This document shows positions 1 to 6,556 of a stretch of 9,818 bases of DNA, piece after piece. This DNA comes from Chloroflexota bacterium. GTDB taxonomy: Bacteria; Chloroflexota; Anaerolineae; Anaerolineales; Anaerolineaceae. How positions within the stretch are numbered: position 1 is the stretch's first letter; each line of letters starts with the position of its first letter. The stretch spans positions 1 to 9,818 of the forward strand of contig JAJYJF010000049.1 of assembly GCA_021796375.1 (NCBI GenBank), written 5' to 3'. The translations under genes were made by a program, and so were the position numbers. Under the pieces are notes generated by a model, which saw only the letters and a list, made by a program, of their open reading frames with translations, was not told where the DNA came from and ran no database searches.

Positions 1-167
1 CGCTGTACGCCCACCTCAGCCAGATCAACGTGCGCTGCGGCCAGAGCGTGGCGCAGGGCCAGCTGATCGCGCTCTCCGGGAGCACCGGGAACTCAACCGG
101 CCCGCACCTGCACTTCGAGATCCGCTACGAGGGCGGCTTCATCAACCCGTGGAGCGTGCTGCCGTAG
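1..167 (+). CDS. M23 family metallopeptidase, C-terminal fragment
   Basis: This is the end of a gene that begins left of the window; 54 codons are visible, in frame from base 3 to the TAG at 165-167. The family is the zinc-dependent peptidoglycan endopeptidases (LytM/M23), which cut peptide cross-links outside the cytoplasmic membrane. The visible piece has the family's final block: YAHLS (a conserved active-site His at fragment residue 4), the Gly-rich stretch [12 protein letters not shown], and the zinc-binding HxH motif in PHLHFEI (His 35 and 37 of the fragment). It ends with FINPWSVLP, the usual 'NP' close of the domain. The catalytic core therefore looks intact at this end. The first zinc-ligand motif (HxxxD), any signal peptide and any LysM or coiled-coil part lie outside the window, so an inactive EnvC/NlpD-type activator cannot be excluded, though the intact HxH argues for an active enzyme. 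Confidence 0.88.
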   Translation, partial: LYAHLSQINVRCGQSVAQGQLIALSGSTGNSTGPHLHFEIRYEGGFINPWSVLP

Positions 168-200
168 GAAACTGGAAATCGAAGATCGGTTAAATGGCTC

Positions 201-224
201 CTTTCCAGGTTCCATCCTGGAAAG
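201..224 (+). terminator. 9-bp hairpin downstream of the M23 gene
   Basis: The arms CTTTCCAGG (201-209) and CCTGGAAAG (216-224) pair perfectly around a 6-nt loop, 33 nt after the M23 stop codon. Position and structure suit a transcript 3' end. There is no T-tract after it (the next bases are AAACCATGG), so it is not a classical intrinsic terminator. It may act as a 3'-end stabiliser or a weak terminator. Confidence 0.35.
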
Positions 225-275
225 AAACCATGGGATTTCATGTGCGCCCCTCGGACGATCGATTCGATGGGTTCG

Positions 276-311
276 CCGGCAGGGGGCGGCTCGCGAGCCG
301 CCCCCTGCCGG
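276..311. repeat. Perfect 36-nt GC-rich palindrome
   Basis: The left arm CCGGCAGGGGGCGGCTCG (276-293) is followed immediately by its exact reverse complement (294-311), giving 18 complementary base pairs without a spacer. It lies between the M23 gene and birA, 75 nt before the birA start. As RNA it would fold into a very stable hairpin, and as DNA it could extrude a cruciform. No T-run follows on either strand, so it is not a standard intrinsic terminator. It could be a terminator for the M23 transcript, a dispersed palindromic element (REP-like) or a protein-binding site; the sequence alone does not decide. Confidence 0.85.
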
Positions 312-386
312 GCTGCTCCACGCATGAAACCCGGCAAGCTCGCTCTGGGGGATAGGGGCATCTGCATAATTTGAAGCGGGGTATCC

Positions 387-1199
387 ATGTCTGAAGAAGA
401 ATCGCTGAAATCAGCCCTTGCCGGTCTCGGCCTGGCCGGAATCCGCTATCACGAGCGGGTGGGCTCGACCAACGCGGACGCCATGGCCTGGCTCAACCAG
501 GGCGCGCCGGACCTGGCGCTGGTAGCCGCCGACGAGCAGACCGCCGGGCGCGGGCGTTTCAACCGCCGCTGGGTGACCCGCCCGGGAGCGGCGCTGGCGT
601 TCAGCCTGGTCCTGCGGCCGGCCGCGGCGGAGGCGGCGCGCTTCGGGTTTTTCGCCCCGCTGGGCGCGCTCGGCGTGGCGGAGGCGCTGGAGGGCCTTTA
701 CGGCCTGGCGCCGCGGATCAAGTGGCCGAACGACGTCCTCCTGGACGGGCGGAAGGCGTGCGGCATCCTGGTGGAGACGGCCTGGGAAGGGGCTTCGCCG
801 CAGGGCGTGGTGGTCGGGATCGGGGTGAACGTCACCCCGGAGGCGGTCCCCCCGGCCGGGGAGGTGATCTTCCCGGCCACCAGCGTGGAAGACGCGCTTG
901 GGAGGCCGGTGGAGCGCTGGGAGCTGCTGCGGGCGATCCTGGCGGGGATGCTCGCCTGGCGGCCGCGCATGGGCAGCCCGGCGTTTTTCGCCGCCTGGCA
1001 GGACCGGCTGGCGTTCCGCGGCCAGGCAGTGCGGATCGTCAGCGGCTACCCGGGCCAGCCCGACCGGGAGGGCCGCATCCTGGGGATCGACCCGGATGGC
1101 AGCCTGCGCCTGGCCGGCGCGGATGGAGCGGAGTTCTCCGTCGAGGTCGGCGACGTGCACCTGCGTCCCGCGGAGGGCGGCGCCCTGTCCCCCGGGTGA
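387..1199 (+). CDS. birA: Biotin--[acetyl-CoA-carboxylase] ligase (group I, no HTH domain)
   Basis: This cytoplasmic enzyme activates biotin with ATP to biotinyl-5'-AMP and transfers it to the lysine of biotin carboxyl carrier proteins such as that of acetyl-CoA carboxylase. The 270-residue product has the family motifs in order: STN near residues 27-29, QTAGRGR (51-57, the adenylate-binding loop), KWPNDV (112-117, with the catalytic Lys), GILVE (126-130) and GIGVNV (144-149). A C-terminal SH3-like part of about 50 residues follows (GRILGIDPDGSLRL). The protein starts directly with the catalytic domain, so unlike E. coli BirA it lacks the winged-helix repressor domain and should not regulate biotin genes itself. 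The ATG at 387 is preceded by a modest purine-rich stretch (GAAGCGGGG, 373-381); a -10-like CATAAT lies at 365-370 without a clear -35. The gene stands alone on this strand and ends at a strong hairpin. Confidence 0.95.
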   Translation: MSEEESLKSALAGLGLAGIRYHERVGSTNADAMAWLNQGAPDLALVAADEQTAGRGRFNRRWVTRPGAALAFSLVLRPAAAEAARFGFFAPLGALGVAEALEGLYGLAPRIKWPNDVLLDGRKACGILVETAWEGASPQGVVVGIGVNVTPEAVPPAGEVIFPATSVEDALGRPVERWELLRAILAGMLAWRPRMGSPAFFAAWQDRLAFRGQAVRIVSGYPGQPDREGRILGIDPDGSLRLAGADGAEFSVEVGDVHLRPAEGGALSPG

Positions 1200-1232
1200 A
1201 CCCCGGCGCCTGGCCGCGGCGCAAGACGATGA

Positions 1233-1279
1233 ACAGGGAGGTGGAGGGGCCGCTGGCCTCTCCACCTCCCTGTGTTTGT
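1233..1279. terminator. Hairpin terminator between convergent birA and HIT genes
   Basis: The arms starting ACAGGGAGGTGGAG (1233-1246) and ending CTCCACCTCCCTGT (1260-1273) pair. The stem continues inward through one G-T pair and four G-C pairs, for 19 bp in all around a GCT triloop (1252-1254). On the plus strand it is followed by GTGTTTGTA, a short T-rich tail, so it best fits termination of birA. Because the stem is symmetrical it can also stop transcription arriving from the minus-strand HIT gene, although the T-run on that side is weak. Confidence 0.85.
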
Positions 1280-1282
1280 AGC

Positions 1283-1301
1283 CCCTCCCGGCATGGAAGG
1301 G
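1283..1301 (-). terminator. Possible second hairpin after the HIT gene
   Basis: Read on the minus strand, CCCTTCC and GGGAGGG pair around a 5-nt loop (ATGCC), using one G-U pair. On the plus strand the same position would be a C-A mismatch, so the fold is better in the HIT transcript. It sits 25 nt past the HIT stop codon and just before the larger hairpin at 1233-1273. No T-tract follows, so this is a weak call. Confidence 0.3.
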
Positions 1302-1325
1302 ATTAGTCTGCGCTAAAACGGGCCG

Positions 1326-1808
1326 CTACCGCTCCCAGGCTGTGCGGATGCGCGCGTAGGTGGACGGCAGGTCCTCCGGGATGACGCGCGTGCCCGACAC
1401 CGTGGACATGAAATTCGTATCCCCCGTCCAGCGCGGCACGACGTGCAGGTGGACGTGATCGGCAATCCCGGCGCCGGCCGCCGACCCGAGGTTGATCCCC
1501 AAATTGAACCCTTCCGGGTGGTAGACCGCCCGCAGGACGTCCACCGCCCGGGTCGCCATCTCCATGATCTCGGCGCGCGTCGCCGCATCGAGCTCCTCGA
1601 GGTTGGAGAGGTGGCTGTACGGCACCACCATCAGGTGACCGCTGGTATAGGGGTAGCGATTTAAAATGGTGAAGGCATGCTGCCCGCGCGCGACAATCAA
1701 ATTGTCTGGGCCGTCTTTACGGGCAACCTCACGGCAGAAAACACAACCCGGGGTTTTTTCTGAATTATCGATATATTCCATACGCCAGGGGGACCAGATT
1801 GTTTCCAT
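1326..1808 (-). CDS. HIT-domain nucleotide hydrolase/transferase (Ap4A phosphorylase-like)
   Basis: The 160-residue product is a histidine-triad protein, a cytoplasmic enzyme family acting on nucleoside phosphates with a covalent nucleotidyl-His intermediate. The HxHxH motif reads HVHLHVV (residues 118-124). An N-terminal CxxC pair (Cys22, Cys25) may bind zinc. The opening IWSPWRMEYI and the block RYPYTSGHLMVVPYSH (51-66) match the branch that includes the mycobacterial Rv2613c-type Ap4A phosphorylase. I therefore infer a role in breaking down diadenosine polyphosphates, but family members vary in substrate. The ATG (1808-1806) has a good ribosome site upstream, AGGAAG about 8 nt away. A -10-like TAAAAT occurs on the minus strand at 1835-1830 without a convincing -35. 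It is transcribed away from xseA and towards birA, and appears monocistronic. Confidence 0.9.
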   Translation of the reverse strand: METIWSPWRMEYIDNSEKTPGCVFCREVARKDGPDNLIVARGQHAFTILNRYPYTSGHLMVVPYSHLSNLEELDAATRAEIMEMATRAVDVLRAVYHPEGFNLGINLGSAAGAGIADHVHLHVVPRWTGDTNFMSTVSGTRVIPEDLPSTYARIRTAWER

Positions 1809-1874
1809 AGATTGACTTCCTACCCATCCATTTTAACCGAGAATCAGCCCTCACGCATTAGGGTTAACCGCAAG

Positions 1875-1890
1875 GGTGACGCCTGTCACC
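1875..1890. promoter_or_regulatory. Inverted repeat GGTGAC-N4-GTCACC in the HIT/xseA divergent spacer
   Basis: The half-sites GGTGAC (1875-1880) and GTCACC (1885-1890) are exact inverted copies separated by GCCT. The site lies in the 167-nt spacer between divergent genes, upstream of the xseA promoter and the HIT start, so it could be a repressor or activator site for either gene. No cognate regulator is visible nearby. Confidence 0.35.
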
Positions 1891-1907
1891 GCCGGATTCA
1901 CGCCCGA

Positions 1908-1926
1908 GCCTCCCCCGGGGTGAGGC
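1908..1926. repeat. Imperfect 19-nt GC-rich palindrome upstream of the xseA promoter
   Basis: GCCTC (1908-1912) and GAGGC (1922-1926) flank a CCCCGGGG core; all positions pair about base 1917 except one C-T mismatch. It ends 12 nt before the -35 box of the xseA promoter. It may be a regulator site or incidental to the high G+C content. Confidence 0.3.
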
Positions 1927-1937
1927 GCGTCTCATCG

Positions 1938-1966
1938 TTGACACCCCGGGCCAAGCAGGGTATCCT
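1938..1966 (+). promoter_or_regulatory. Sigma70-type promoter of xseA (leaderless arrangement)
   Basis: TTGACA (1938-1943) is a perfect -35 box, followed by a 17-nt spacer and TATCCT (1961-1966), which matches four of six -10 consensus bases. Transcription would begin about seven bases after the -10, near 1973, only about three bases before the xseA ATG at 1976. There is no Shine-Dalgarno sequence between them, so the mRNA would be leaderless or nearly so. Confidence 0.7.
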
Positions 1967-1975
1967 ATCCGCAAG

Positions 1976-3217
1976 ATGGAACCCTTCTCGTTCTTCCAGA
2001 CCGCCCGCCTCTCCGTCTCCGAGCTGACCCGCTACATTAAAGAGCTGATCGAAAGCGATGAGGTGCTGGAGGAGGTCTGGGTGGAGGGCGAGGTCTCCAA
2101 CCTGTCCCGCCCCGGCTCAGGGCACCTGTATTTCACCCTCAAAGACCCCACCGCATCCCTGCGCTGCGTCATCTGGCGGACCACGGCCCAGCGCCTGCGG
2201 GCCCTGCCGCAGGACGGCGCCCTGGTGCAGGCGCACGGCAGCATCGGGGTCTACGAGGCCGGCGGCCAGTACCAGCTTTACGTAGACCAGCTGCGCCCGG
2301 CGGGGGAAGGCGCGCTGTTCCAGGAATTTTTGCGCCTGAAAGCCCGACTCGAAGCGGAGGGGCTGTTCGCGCCGGAACGCAAGCGCCCCATCCCTGACCG
2401 CCCGCACTGCATCGGCGTGGTCACCTCGCCGACCGGCGCGGCGCTGCAAGACATCCTGAACGTGCTGCGCCGGCGCTACCCGCTGGTCGAGGTGGTGATC
2501 TCCCCGGCCGCGGTCCAGGGTGTCGAGGCGCCGGCGTCGATCATCGCCGCGCTCGCCGCGCTCCTGCGCAGCGCCAGCCCGGACGTGATCCTGGTGGCGC
2601 GCGGGGGAGGGTCGATCGAGGATCTGTGGGCGTTCAACGACGAGCGCGTGGTGCGCGCCATCGCCGCCTCGCGCGTGCCCGTCATCACCGGGGTAGGCCA
2701 CGAGACGGATTTCACCTTGGCCGATTTCGCCAGCGACCTGCGCGCCCCGACGCCCTCCGCCGCCGCCATGCTGTGCACGCCGGATCGGGCAGAGCTGCGC
2801 CAGGCGCTCGCCGCCCGCGCCGGAGACCTGGCCCGCGTCATGCAAACCTGCCTGGACGACTGCCGCCGGCGCCTGGGAGACCGCCAGGGCGACCTGCGCC
2901 GCTACTCGCCGCTCGGGTTCGTGCGCGGAGCGCGCCAGCGTCTGGATGAATCTTCCCGCAGCAGCCAGCAGGCCCTGGCGCACATCCTCGCTTTGAAGCG
3001 CGCCCGCCTGGATGGGGAGCAGGCCCGTCTGGTGAGCCTGAGCCCGCAGGCAGTGCTGCGGCGCGGCTTCGCCATCGTCACCCACCATCCGCACGGCAGG
3101 CTGGTGCTGGGCGCGCGCGACGTGATCCGCGGTGAAGCCCTGCGGGTGCGCATGGCCGACGGGGGTTTTCTCGTGCGGGTCAGCGAGTCCCCGCCGGAGA
3201 GCCCCGGCGGCGAATAG
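1976..3217 (+). CDS. xseA: Exodeoxyribonuclease VII large subunit
   Basis: This is the catalytic and DNA-binding subunit of exonuclease VII, which degrades single-stranded DNA from both ends to short oligonucleotides and works in repair and recombination with several XseB copies. The 413 residues are within the normal family length. The N-terminal OB-fold includes SVSELTRYIK and GSGHLYFTLKD (47-57). The catalytic domain has IGVVTSPTGAALQDI (146-160), RGGGSIEDLWAFNDE (209-223), GVGHETDFTLADF (239-251) and RAPTPSAAA (256-264). The middle and C-terminal part is an Ala/Arg/Leu-rich helical region, as expected for the long coiled segment that binds XseB. The ATG at 1976 gives the usual short lead-in before SVSEL. 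It has no Shine-Dalgarno sequence, in keeping with the promoter just upstream. xseB follows after 33 nt. Confidence 0.97.
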   Translation: MEPFSFFQTARLSVSELTRYIKELIESDEVLEEVWVEGEVSNLSRPGSGHLYFTLKDPTASLRCVIWRTTAQRLRALPQDGALVQAHGSIGVYEAGGQYQLYVDQLRPAGEGALFQEFLRLKARLEAEGLFAPERKRPIPDRPHCIGVVTSPTGAALQDILNVLRRRYPLVEVVISPAAVQGVEAPASIIAALAALLRSASPDVILVARGGGSIEDLWAFNDERVVRAIAASRVPVITGVGHETDFTLADFASDLRAPTPSAAAMLCTPDRAELRQALAARAGDLARVMQTCLDDCRRRLGDRQGDLRRYSPLGFVRGARQRLDESSRSSQQALAHILALKRARLDGEQARLVSLSPQAVLRRGFAIVTHHPHGRLVLGARDVIRGEALRVRMADGGFLVRVSESPPESPGGE

Positions 3218-3250
3218 CAGAGCCCTGCATCCCAAACACGGAGAGCGCAC

Positions 3251-3490
3251 ATGCCCGAGAGTTTGCCTGTTGAGCAGTTGAGCTACGAAGCAGCCTTTTC
3301 CGAGCTGGAAGGCATTATCGCCACCCTGGAGGAGAACCAGCGCCCGCTCGATGAGGCCATGGCGCTGTTCGAGCGCGGGCAGGCGCTGGCTGCTCGCTGC
3401 GCGGCCTTGCTGGACCAGGCCGAGCTGAAAATCCGGCAGCTCACCGGCTCCGAATTGCTGGTCCCCACCGACGAAGAGCCTGAACCGTGA
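3251..3490 (+). CDS. xseB: Exodeoxyribonuclease VII small subunit
   Basis: XseB is the small helical partner that binds the XseA coiled region and is needed for a functional exonuclease VII. The 79-residue product is of normal size. It shows the family pattern: LSYEAAFSELEGIIATLE, then the conserved RPLDEAMALFERGQALAARC (31-50), then LLDQAELKIRQL. The Asp/Glu/Pro tail (PTDEEPEP) is poorly conserved in the family. GGAG at 3240-3243, 7 nt before the ATG, is a good ribosome site, in contrast to the leaderless-looking xseA. The gene follows xseA by 33 nt, and its stop TGA (3488-3490) overlaps the GTG start of the next gene, so all three are likely one operon. Confidence 0.95.
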   Translation: MPESLPVEQLSYEAAFSELEGIIATLEENQRPLDEAMALFERGQALAARCAALLDQAELKIRQLTGSELLVPTDEEPEP

Positions 3491-3939
3491 ACCTGACCGG
3501 GATGGTCTTCAACCCGGTGCTGGTGGCCGGGATGCTGGCCTGGGGGATTGGCCAGGCGATGAAGGTACCCCTGGATTACGCGCGCACCCGGCGCCTGAAC
3601 TGGGCGATTCTGATCAGCGCCGGCGGCATGCCCAGCTCGCATTCCGCGCTGATGGTGGCCACGACGCTCGCCATCGGGCTTTTTTACGGGTTTAACGAAC
3701 CGCTGTTTGCGCTGGCGGTGGCAATTTCGATGGTGGTCATCTACGACGCCACCAACATCCGCCGCCAGGCCGGCATCCACGCCCAGAAGATCAACCTGCT
3801 GGTCAACGAGCTGTTCAGCGGCCAGCCCATCTCCGACAAGCAGCTGACCGAGGTGCTCGGCCACACGCCGCTCGAGGTCGCCGGGGGGGTGATCCTGGGG
3901 GTTGCCTGCGCGGTGCTCACCTGGTTGCTCTGGCGGTAG
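3487..3939 (+). CDS. Divergent PAP2 family membrane protein (DUF212, YuiD-like)
   Basis: The 150-residue product is an integral membrane protein of the DUF212 family, which is distantly related to acid phosphatase/vanadium haloperoxidase (PAP2) enzymes; the true substrate is unknown. It carries the family's signature blocks: GGMPSSHSA (46-54, the Ser-His block of PAP2), DATNIRRQAGIHA (87-99) and LGHTPLEV (124-131). Hydrophobic segments lie at about residues 8-25, 55-70, 73-86 and 131-149. The chosen GTG at 3487 overlaps the xseB stop as GTGA, which suggests translational coupling; the upstream GAAGAG is only a weak ribosome site. An ATG at 3502 is an alternative that would remove five residues. 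DUF212 genes are unrelated in function to exonuclease VII as far as is known, so the operon link may be only transcriptional, or may hint at a prenyl-phosphate role. Confidence 0.9.
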   Translation: MNLTGMVFNPVLVAGMLAWGIGQAMKVPLDYARTRRLNWAILISAGGMPSSHSALMVATTLAIGLFYGFNEPLFALAVAISMVVIYDATNIRRQAGIHAQKINLLVNELFSGQPISDKQLTEVLGHTPLEVAGGVILGVACAVLTWLLWR

Positions 3940-4100
3940 ATTCTCCCGTACGGGTGCGAATTCCCGGTTTTATTCTTTCGAGACCTGGTCGGTATTGAGA
4001 GCCGTTCCGGCCTCAGCTTTCCCCCTGCGATTTTCTCTTCGAGCGGATCCCCCGCGGACGCGCGGCCAAAACCCGCCGTTTAAAAGTGGGGGCGAGGAGC
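3940..4100. other. Convergent spacer between the DUF212 gene and crtI
   Basis: No gene is seen. Just after the DUF212 stop there is a 10-bp palindrome CCCGTACGGG (3945-3954), then an AT-richer patch with TTTTATTC around 3968-3975 that might help 3'-end formation on the plus strand. A small 5-bp hairpin, CCGCG-N4-CGCGG (4052-4065), lies on the crtI side. Neither is a clear intrinsic terminator. Confidence 0.4.
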
Positions 4101-5594
4101 TTACACTCCCCAGCTCTCGGCTTCGTCCGCCATGCGGCGGGCGGTGTGGCGCCCGGAGATCATCGCGGTGGGCAGGCCCGTGCCGGGATGGGTGCTGGCG
4201 CCGGCAAAATACAGGTTGCGGTAGCGGGAATGGCGGTTCCCGGGACGGAAGTACCCGAGCTGGAGCAGGTTGTGGCACAGGCCGTGGGTCGAGCCGTTGA
4301 CCAGGTTGTAGCGCTTCCGCCAGGAGAGCGGGGTGAAGCTCGTCTCGAACTTGATATGGCTCTGGAGGTCGCTGATCCCCACCTGCTCCAGGCGCCGGAA
4401 AACCTGCGCCCGGGCCTGGTCGCGCAGGGCGGCCCAGTCCTGGTCGCCCCCCTCCGAAAGGTGACCGACCGGCACGATGCCGATCAGCGTGTCCTGCCCC
4501 GGAGGGGCCATGGACGGGTCGAGCCGTGCCGGCGCGTGGACGTACACGCACGGGTTGGCGGGCAGCCCCAGTTCGCCGATGATGGTGTCGAAGTTCTGCC
4601 TGTAATCGTCCGCCAGGAAGAGGGTGTGCGGACCGATCTGCGGGTAAGGGCGGTCTACCCCCCAGAAGAAGCTGATCACCGAGCAGGAGAAGCGCTTGCG
4701 AGACAGCCGCTTCGCTTGGCCGTCATCCGGCAGCAGGGAGTCATAGACGTAGGGCAGGTCCGCGTTCGCCAGCACGGCACCGGCCTCCAGCCGCTCGCCC
4801 CCCGCCAGCTGCACCCCGCGCGCCGCCCGGCCCTCCACCAGCACCCGCTCCACGGCGCATTCGTACGCAAACTCCACGCCCGCCTCTCGGGCCAGGTCCA
4901 CCAGCGCCTCCACGATCGCGTACATCCCACCTTTCGGGTACCAGACCCCGTGCGCGAGCTCCGTGTACGGCATCATCGAGAAGGTGGCCGGGGCTTCGTA
5001 GGGGCTCAGCCCCATGTACACGTCCTGGAAGGTGAAGGCGGCTTTCAGGCGCGGGTCGGTGAAATAGCTCCCCATGTTGCGGTAGTGGTTCACCAGCGGC
5101 TTGATCTGGTAGAGGAGGGGCAGGTTCCCCAGGCAGAAGAAATCGGACGCCTGGCGAAAATCTCGGTCGACCAGCTTCTCGACCGCCAGGTCGAAATGCC
5201 GGCCGCCTTCAATCAGGTAGCGCAGCATCCCCTGGAAAGCGCCCGGCTCGAACGCCTCCAGCTGGGCCTGCATGGATTTCATGTCTGAGGTAAGCGCCAG
5301 CTGGCGGCGGTCGTCGAAGATCAGGCGGTAGGTCGGGTCGACGCGCTTCAGGTCCAGCAGGCGCTCCATCGGCGCCCCCAGCGCGGCGAACTCCGCCTGG
5401 TAGAGTGGGGCCATCACCATCAGGGTCGGGCCGGTATCGAAATGGTGCCCGTCCCGGGTAAAACGGTCGCAGCGCCCGCCGGGGTGGGCGTTCTTCTCGA
5501 GCACCGTCACCTGGAAGCCTTGCTTGCGCAGGTGGATCGCCGCGCAGATCCCGCCCACGCCCGCCCCGATCACCAGCACGGACTTCTGCTTCAT
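4101..5594 (-). CDS. crtI: Phytoene desaturase-type FAD-dependent carotenoid oxidoreductase (CrtI family)
   Basis: CrtI-family flavoenzymes introduce double bonds into phytoene or related polyprenes, giving coloured carotenoids at the membrane. The 497-residue product opens with an FAD dinucleotide fold, VLVIGAGVGG (GxGxxG at residues 10-15), the ribose-binding Glu33 in VLEKN, then HPGGRCDRF and FDTGPTLMV. It closes with YFAGASTHPGTGLP (462-475), the family's C-terminal FAD contact. The middle block SFFWGVDRPYPQIGPH is also typical. The ATG at 5594 is chosen because MKQKSVLVIGAG fits the family N-terminus and GAGGA lies just upstream. A longer reading back to 5774 adds 60 Arg/Ala/Gly-rich residues that lie wholly inside crtB. 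The start overlaps the crtB stop as ATGA. The number of desaturation steps and a C30 versus C40 substrate cannot be told from sequence; a CrtN, CrtO or CrtD-like role remains possible. Confidence 0.9.
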   Translation of the reverse strand: MKQKSVLVIGAGVGGICAAIHLRKQGFQVTVLEKNAHPGGRCDRFTRDGHHFDTGPTLMVMAPLYQAEFAALGAPMERLLDLKRVDPTYRLIFDDRRQLALTSDMKSMQAQLEAFEPGAFQGMLRYLIEGGRHFDLAVEKLVDRDFRQASDFFCLGNLPLLYQIKPLVNHYRNMGSYFTDPRLKAAFTFQDVYMGLSPYEAPATFSMMPYTELAHGVWYPKGGMYAIVEALVDLAREAGVEFAYECAVERVLVEGRAARGVQLAGGERLEAGAVLANADLPYVYDSLLPDDGQAKRLSRKRFSCSVISFFWGVDRPYPQIGPHTLFLADDYRQNFDTIIGELGLPANPCVYVHAPARLDPSMAPPGQDTLIGIVPVGHLSEGGDQDWAALRDQARAQVFRRLEQVGISDLQSHIKFETSFTPLSWRKRYNLVNGSTHGLCHNLLQLGYFRPGNRHSRYRNLYFAGASTHPGTGLPTAMISGRHTARRMADEAESWGV

Positions 5595-6556
5595 CGTTCC
5601 TCGGGCCGGACGGGCTGCAGCGCGAGATCGCGCGGGTCCGCCGCCGCGCGCCGCAGCCGGAGGAGCGAAGAGACCGTCCGCCACAGCATCCAGGCCGCGG
5701 CCCGCGGGGATTTGCGCTCGGGGTAAGCCGCCCGCAGGCGGTACCCGCCGCGCTCGATCTCGCGCGCCGTCCACTCGAAGCGCGAGATGTACGCCAGGCA
5801 GGCCAGGCGGCGCCGCAGGCAGCGGTTCCCGGCCAGATAATCTCGCCCCGCCTGGAAATCCTGCTGCGCCAGCCTGACGCGTCCCCGCACCCAGGCGCGG
5901 AAGGCGGGATCAGCGACGTCGCCACAAGCCAGGCCCGCGCCCTCAGCGATTTCGCGCGGCAGGTTGACGTACCCCGCGGCGCAGTCTTCCGACCAGTCGC
6001 GCAGCATGTGGATGATATGCGCGCCCTGGACGGGCAGGTAGCAGGCCTCACCGTGCGGGGCGGGCGCGCGGTGGCCGATAAAGTGGTGCAGCGCATCCGT
6101 CACCGCGGTGGATAAGAGGCGTGAGTAGTTCGCGAGCTCCGCCTGGGAGATTGGGCGGCCGCGGCGTCCGGCATCAAACGCCATCACCGCCATCATGCTG
6201 CGCAGGTAGGACTGCAGCCCGCTCGACGGCTCCCGGTCGCCGGCGACCAGGTCCACCAGCATGCGCTCCTCCGGGCAGGTCTCGCCCGGGCCCTCACCCC
6301 AGGTCTTGCCTGCCTTACGGGCATAGCAGTCCTCCAGAAGGTGCTGCTGGCGCTGGATGAAGGCAGAGCGCTCCGCGGGGGAGGCGGAATCCCCGTCGAG
6401 GAGATCATCCACCCAGCGAAAATACGCGTACGCGCGGTACGCGTCCGGCACGAGCGCGCGGTCGGCCAGCAGGCGAATCGTGTAATAAGTCTGCGCGCTG
6501 GAGCTGCGGGTGATTTCCGCGGCTAAACGATCGCTGCGAGCCTGATCAGGTTTCAT
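5591..6556 (-). CDS. Squalene/phytoene synthase family protein (probable CrtB)
   Basis: The family joins two prenyl diphosphates head to head: two GGPP to phytoene, or two FPP to squalene or dehydrosqualene. The 321-residue product has the first Asp-rich motif VDDLLDGD (Asp at 50, 51, 54 and 56) and the second, RDWSEDCAAG (Asp at 187 and 191), both of which bind Mg-diphosphate. Around the second motif it departs from usual phytoene synthases: the common NILRD has His in place of Asn (IIHMLRD), and the common GRxYLP reads GYVNLP. ATG 6556 is preferred because GAGG sits 5 nt upstream; a GTG at 6571 would add five residues (MFEAA) but has no ribosome site. It overlaps crtI by ATGA, so the pair is a coupled operon with the synthase first, which supports a phytoene or dehydrosqualene synthase role. 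No prenyl diphosphate synthase (crtE) is in the window. Confidence 0.85.
   Translation of the reverse strand: MKPDQARSDRLAAEITRSSSAQTYYTIRLLADRALVPDAYRAYAYFRWVDDLLDGDSASPAERSAFIQRQQHLLEDCYARKAGKTWGEGPGETCPEERMLVDLVAGDREPSSGLQSYLRSMMAVMAFDAGRRGRPISQAELANYSRLLSTAVTDALHHFIGHRAPAPHGEACYLPVQGAHIIHMLRDWSEDCAAGYVNLPREIAEGAGLACGDVADPAFRAWVRGRVRLAQQDFQAGRDYLAGNRCLRRRLACLAYISRFEWTAREIERGGYRLRAAYPERKSPRAAAWMLWRTVSSLLRLRRAAADPRDLALQPVRPEER

Noticed and set aside
411..1265. Long open frame on the minus strand opposite birA
   Set aside because: It is an antisense shadow of a high-GC gene: composition is Arg/Pro/Ala-rich with no recognisable domain, while the plus-strand frame has all biotin ligase motifs.
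2117..3250. Long open frame on the minus strand opposite xseA
   Set aside because: It is His/Gln/Arg/Ala-rich with no domain, and lies across a fully supported xseA; this is typical of GC-rich third-position bias.
4086..5288. 400-codon open frame on the plus strand opposite crtI
   Set aside because: It has no recognisable motif and a composition typical of an antisense frame; the minus-strand CrtI motifs are unambiguous.
5595..5774. N-terminal extension of crtI by 60 residues (start at 5774)
   Set aside because: The added residues are Arg/Ala/Gly-rich, lie wholly inside the crtB coding sequence in another frame, and precede the FAD motif that normally stands at the N-terminus. ATG 5594 with GAGGA upstream and an ATGA overlap fits much better.
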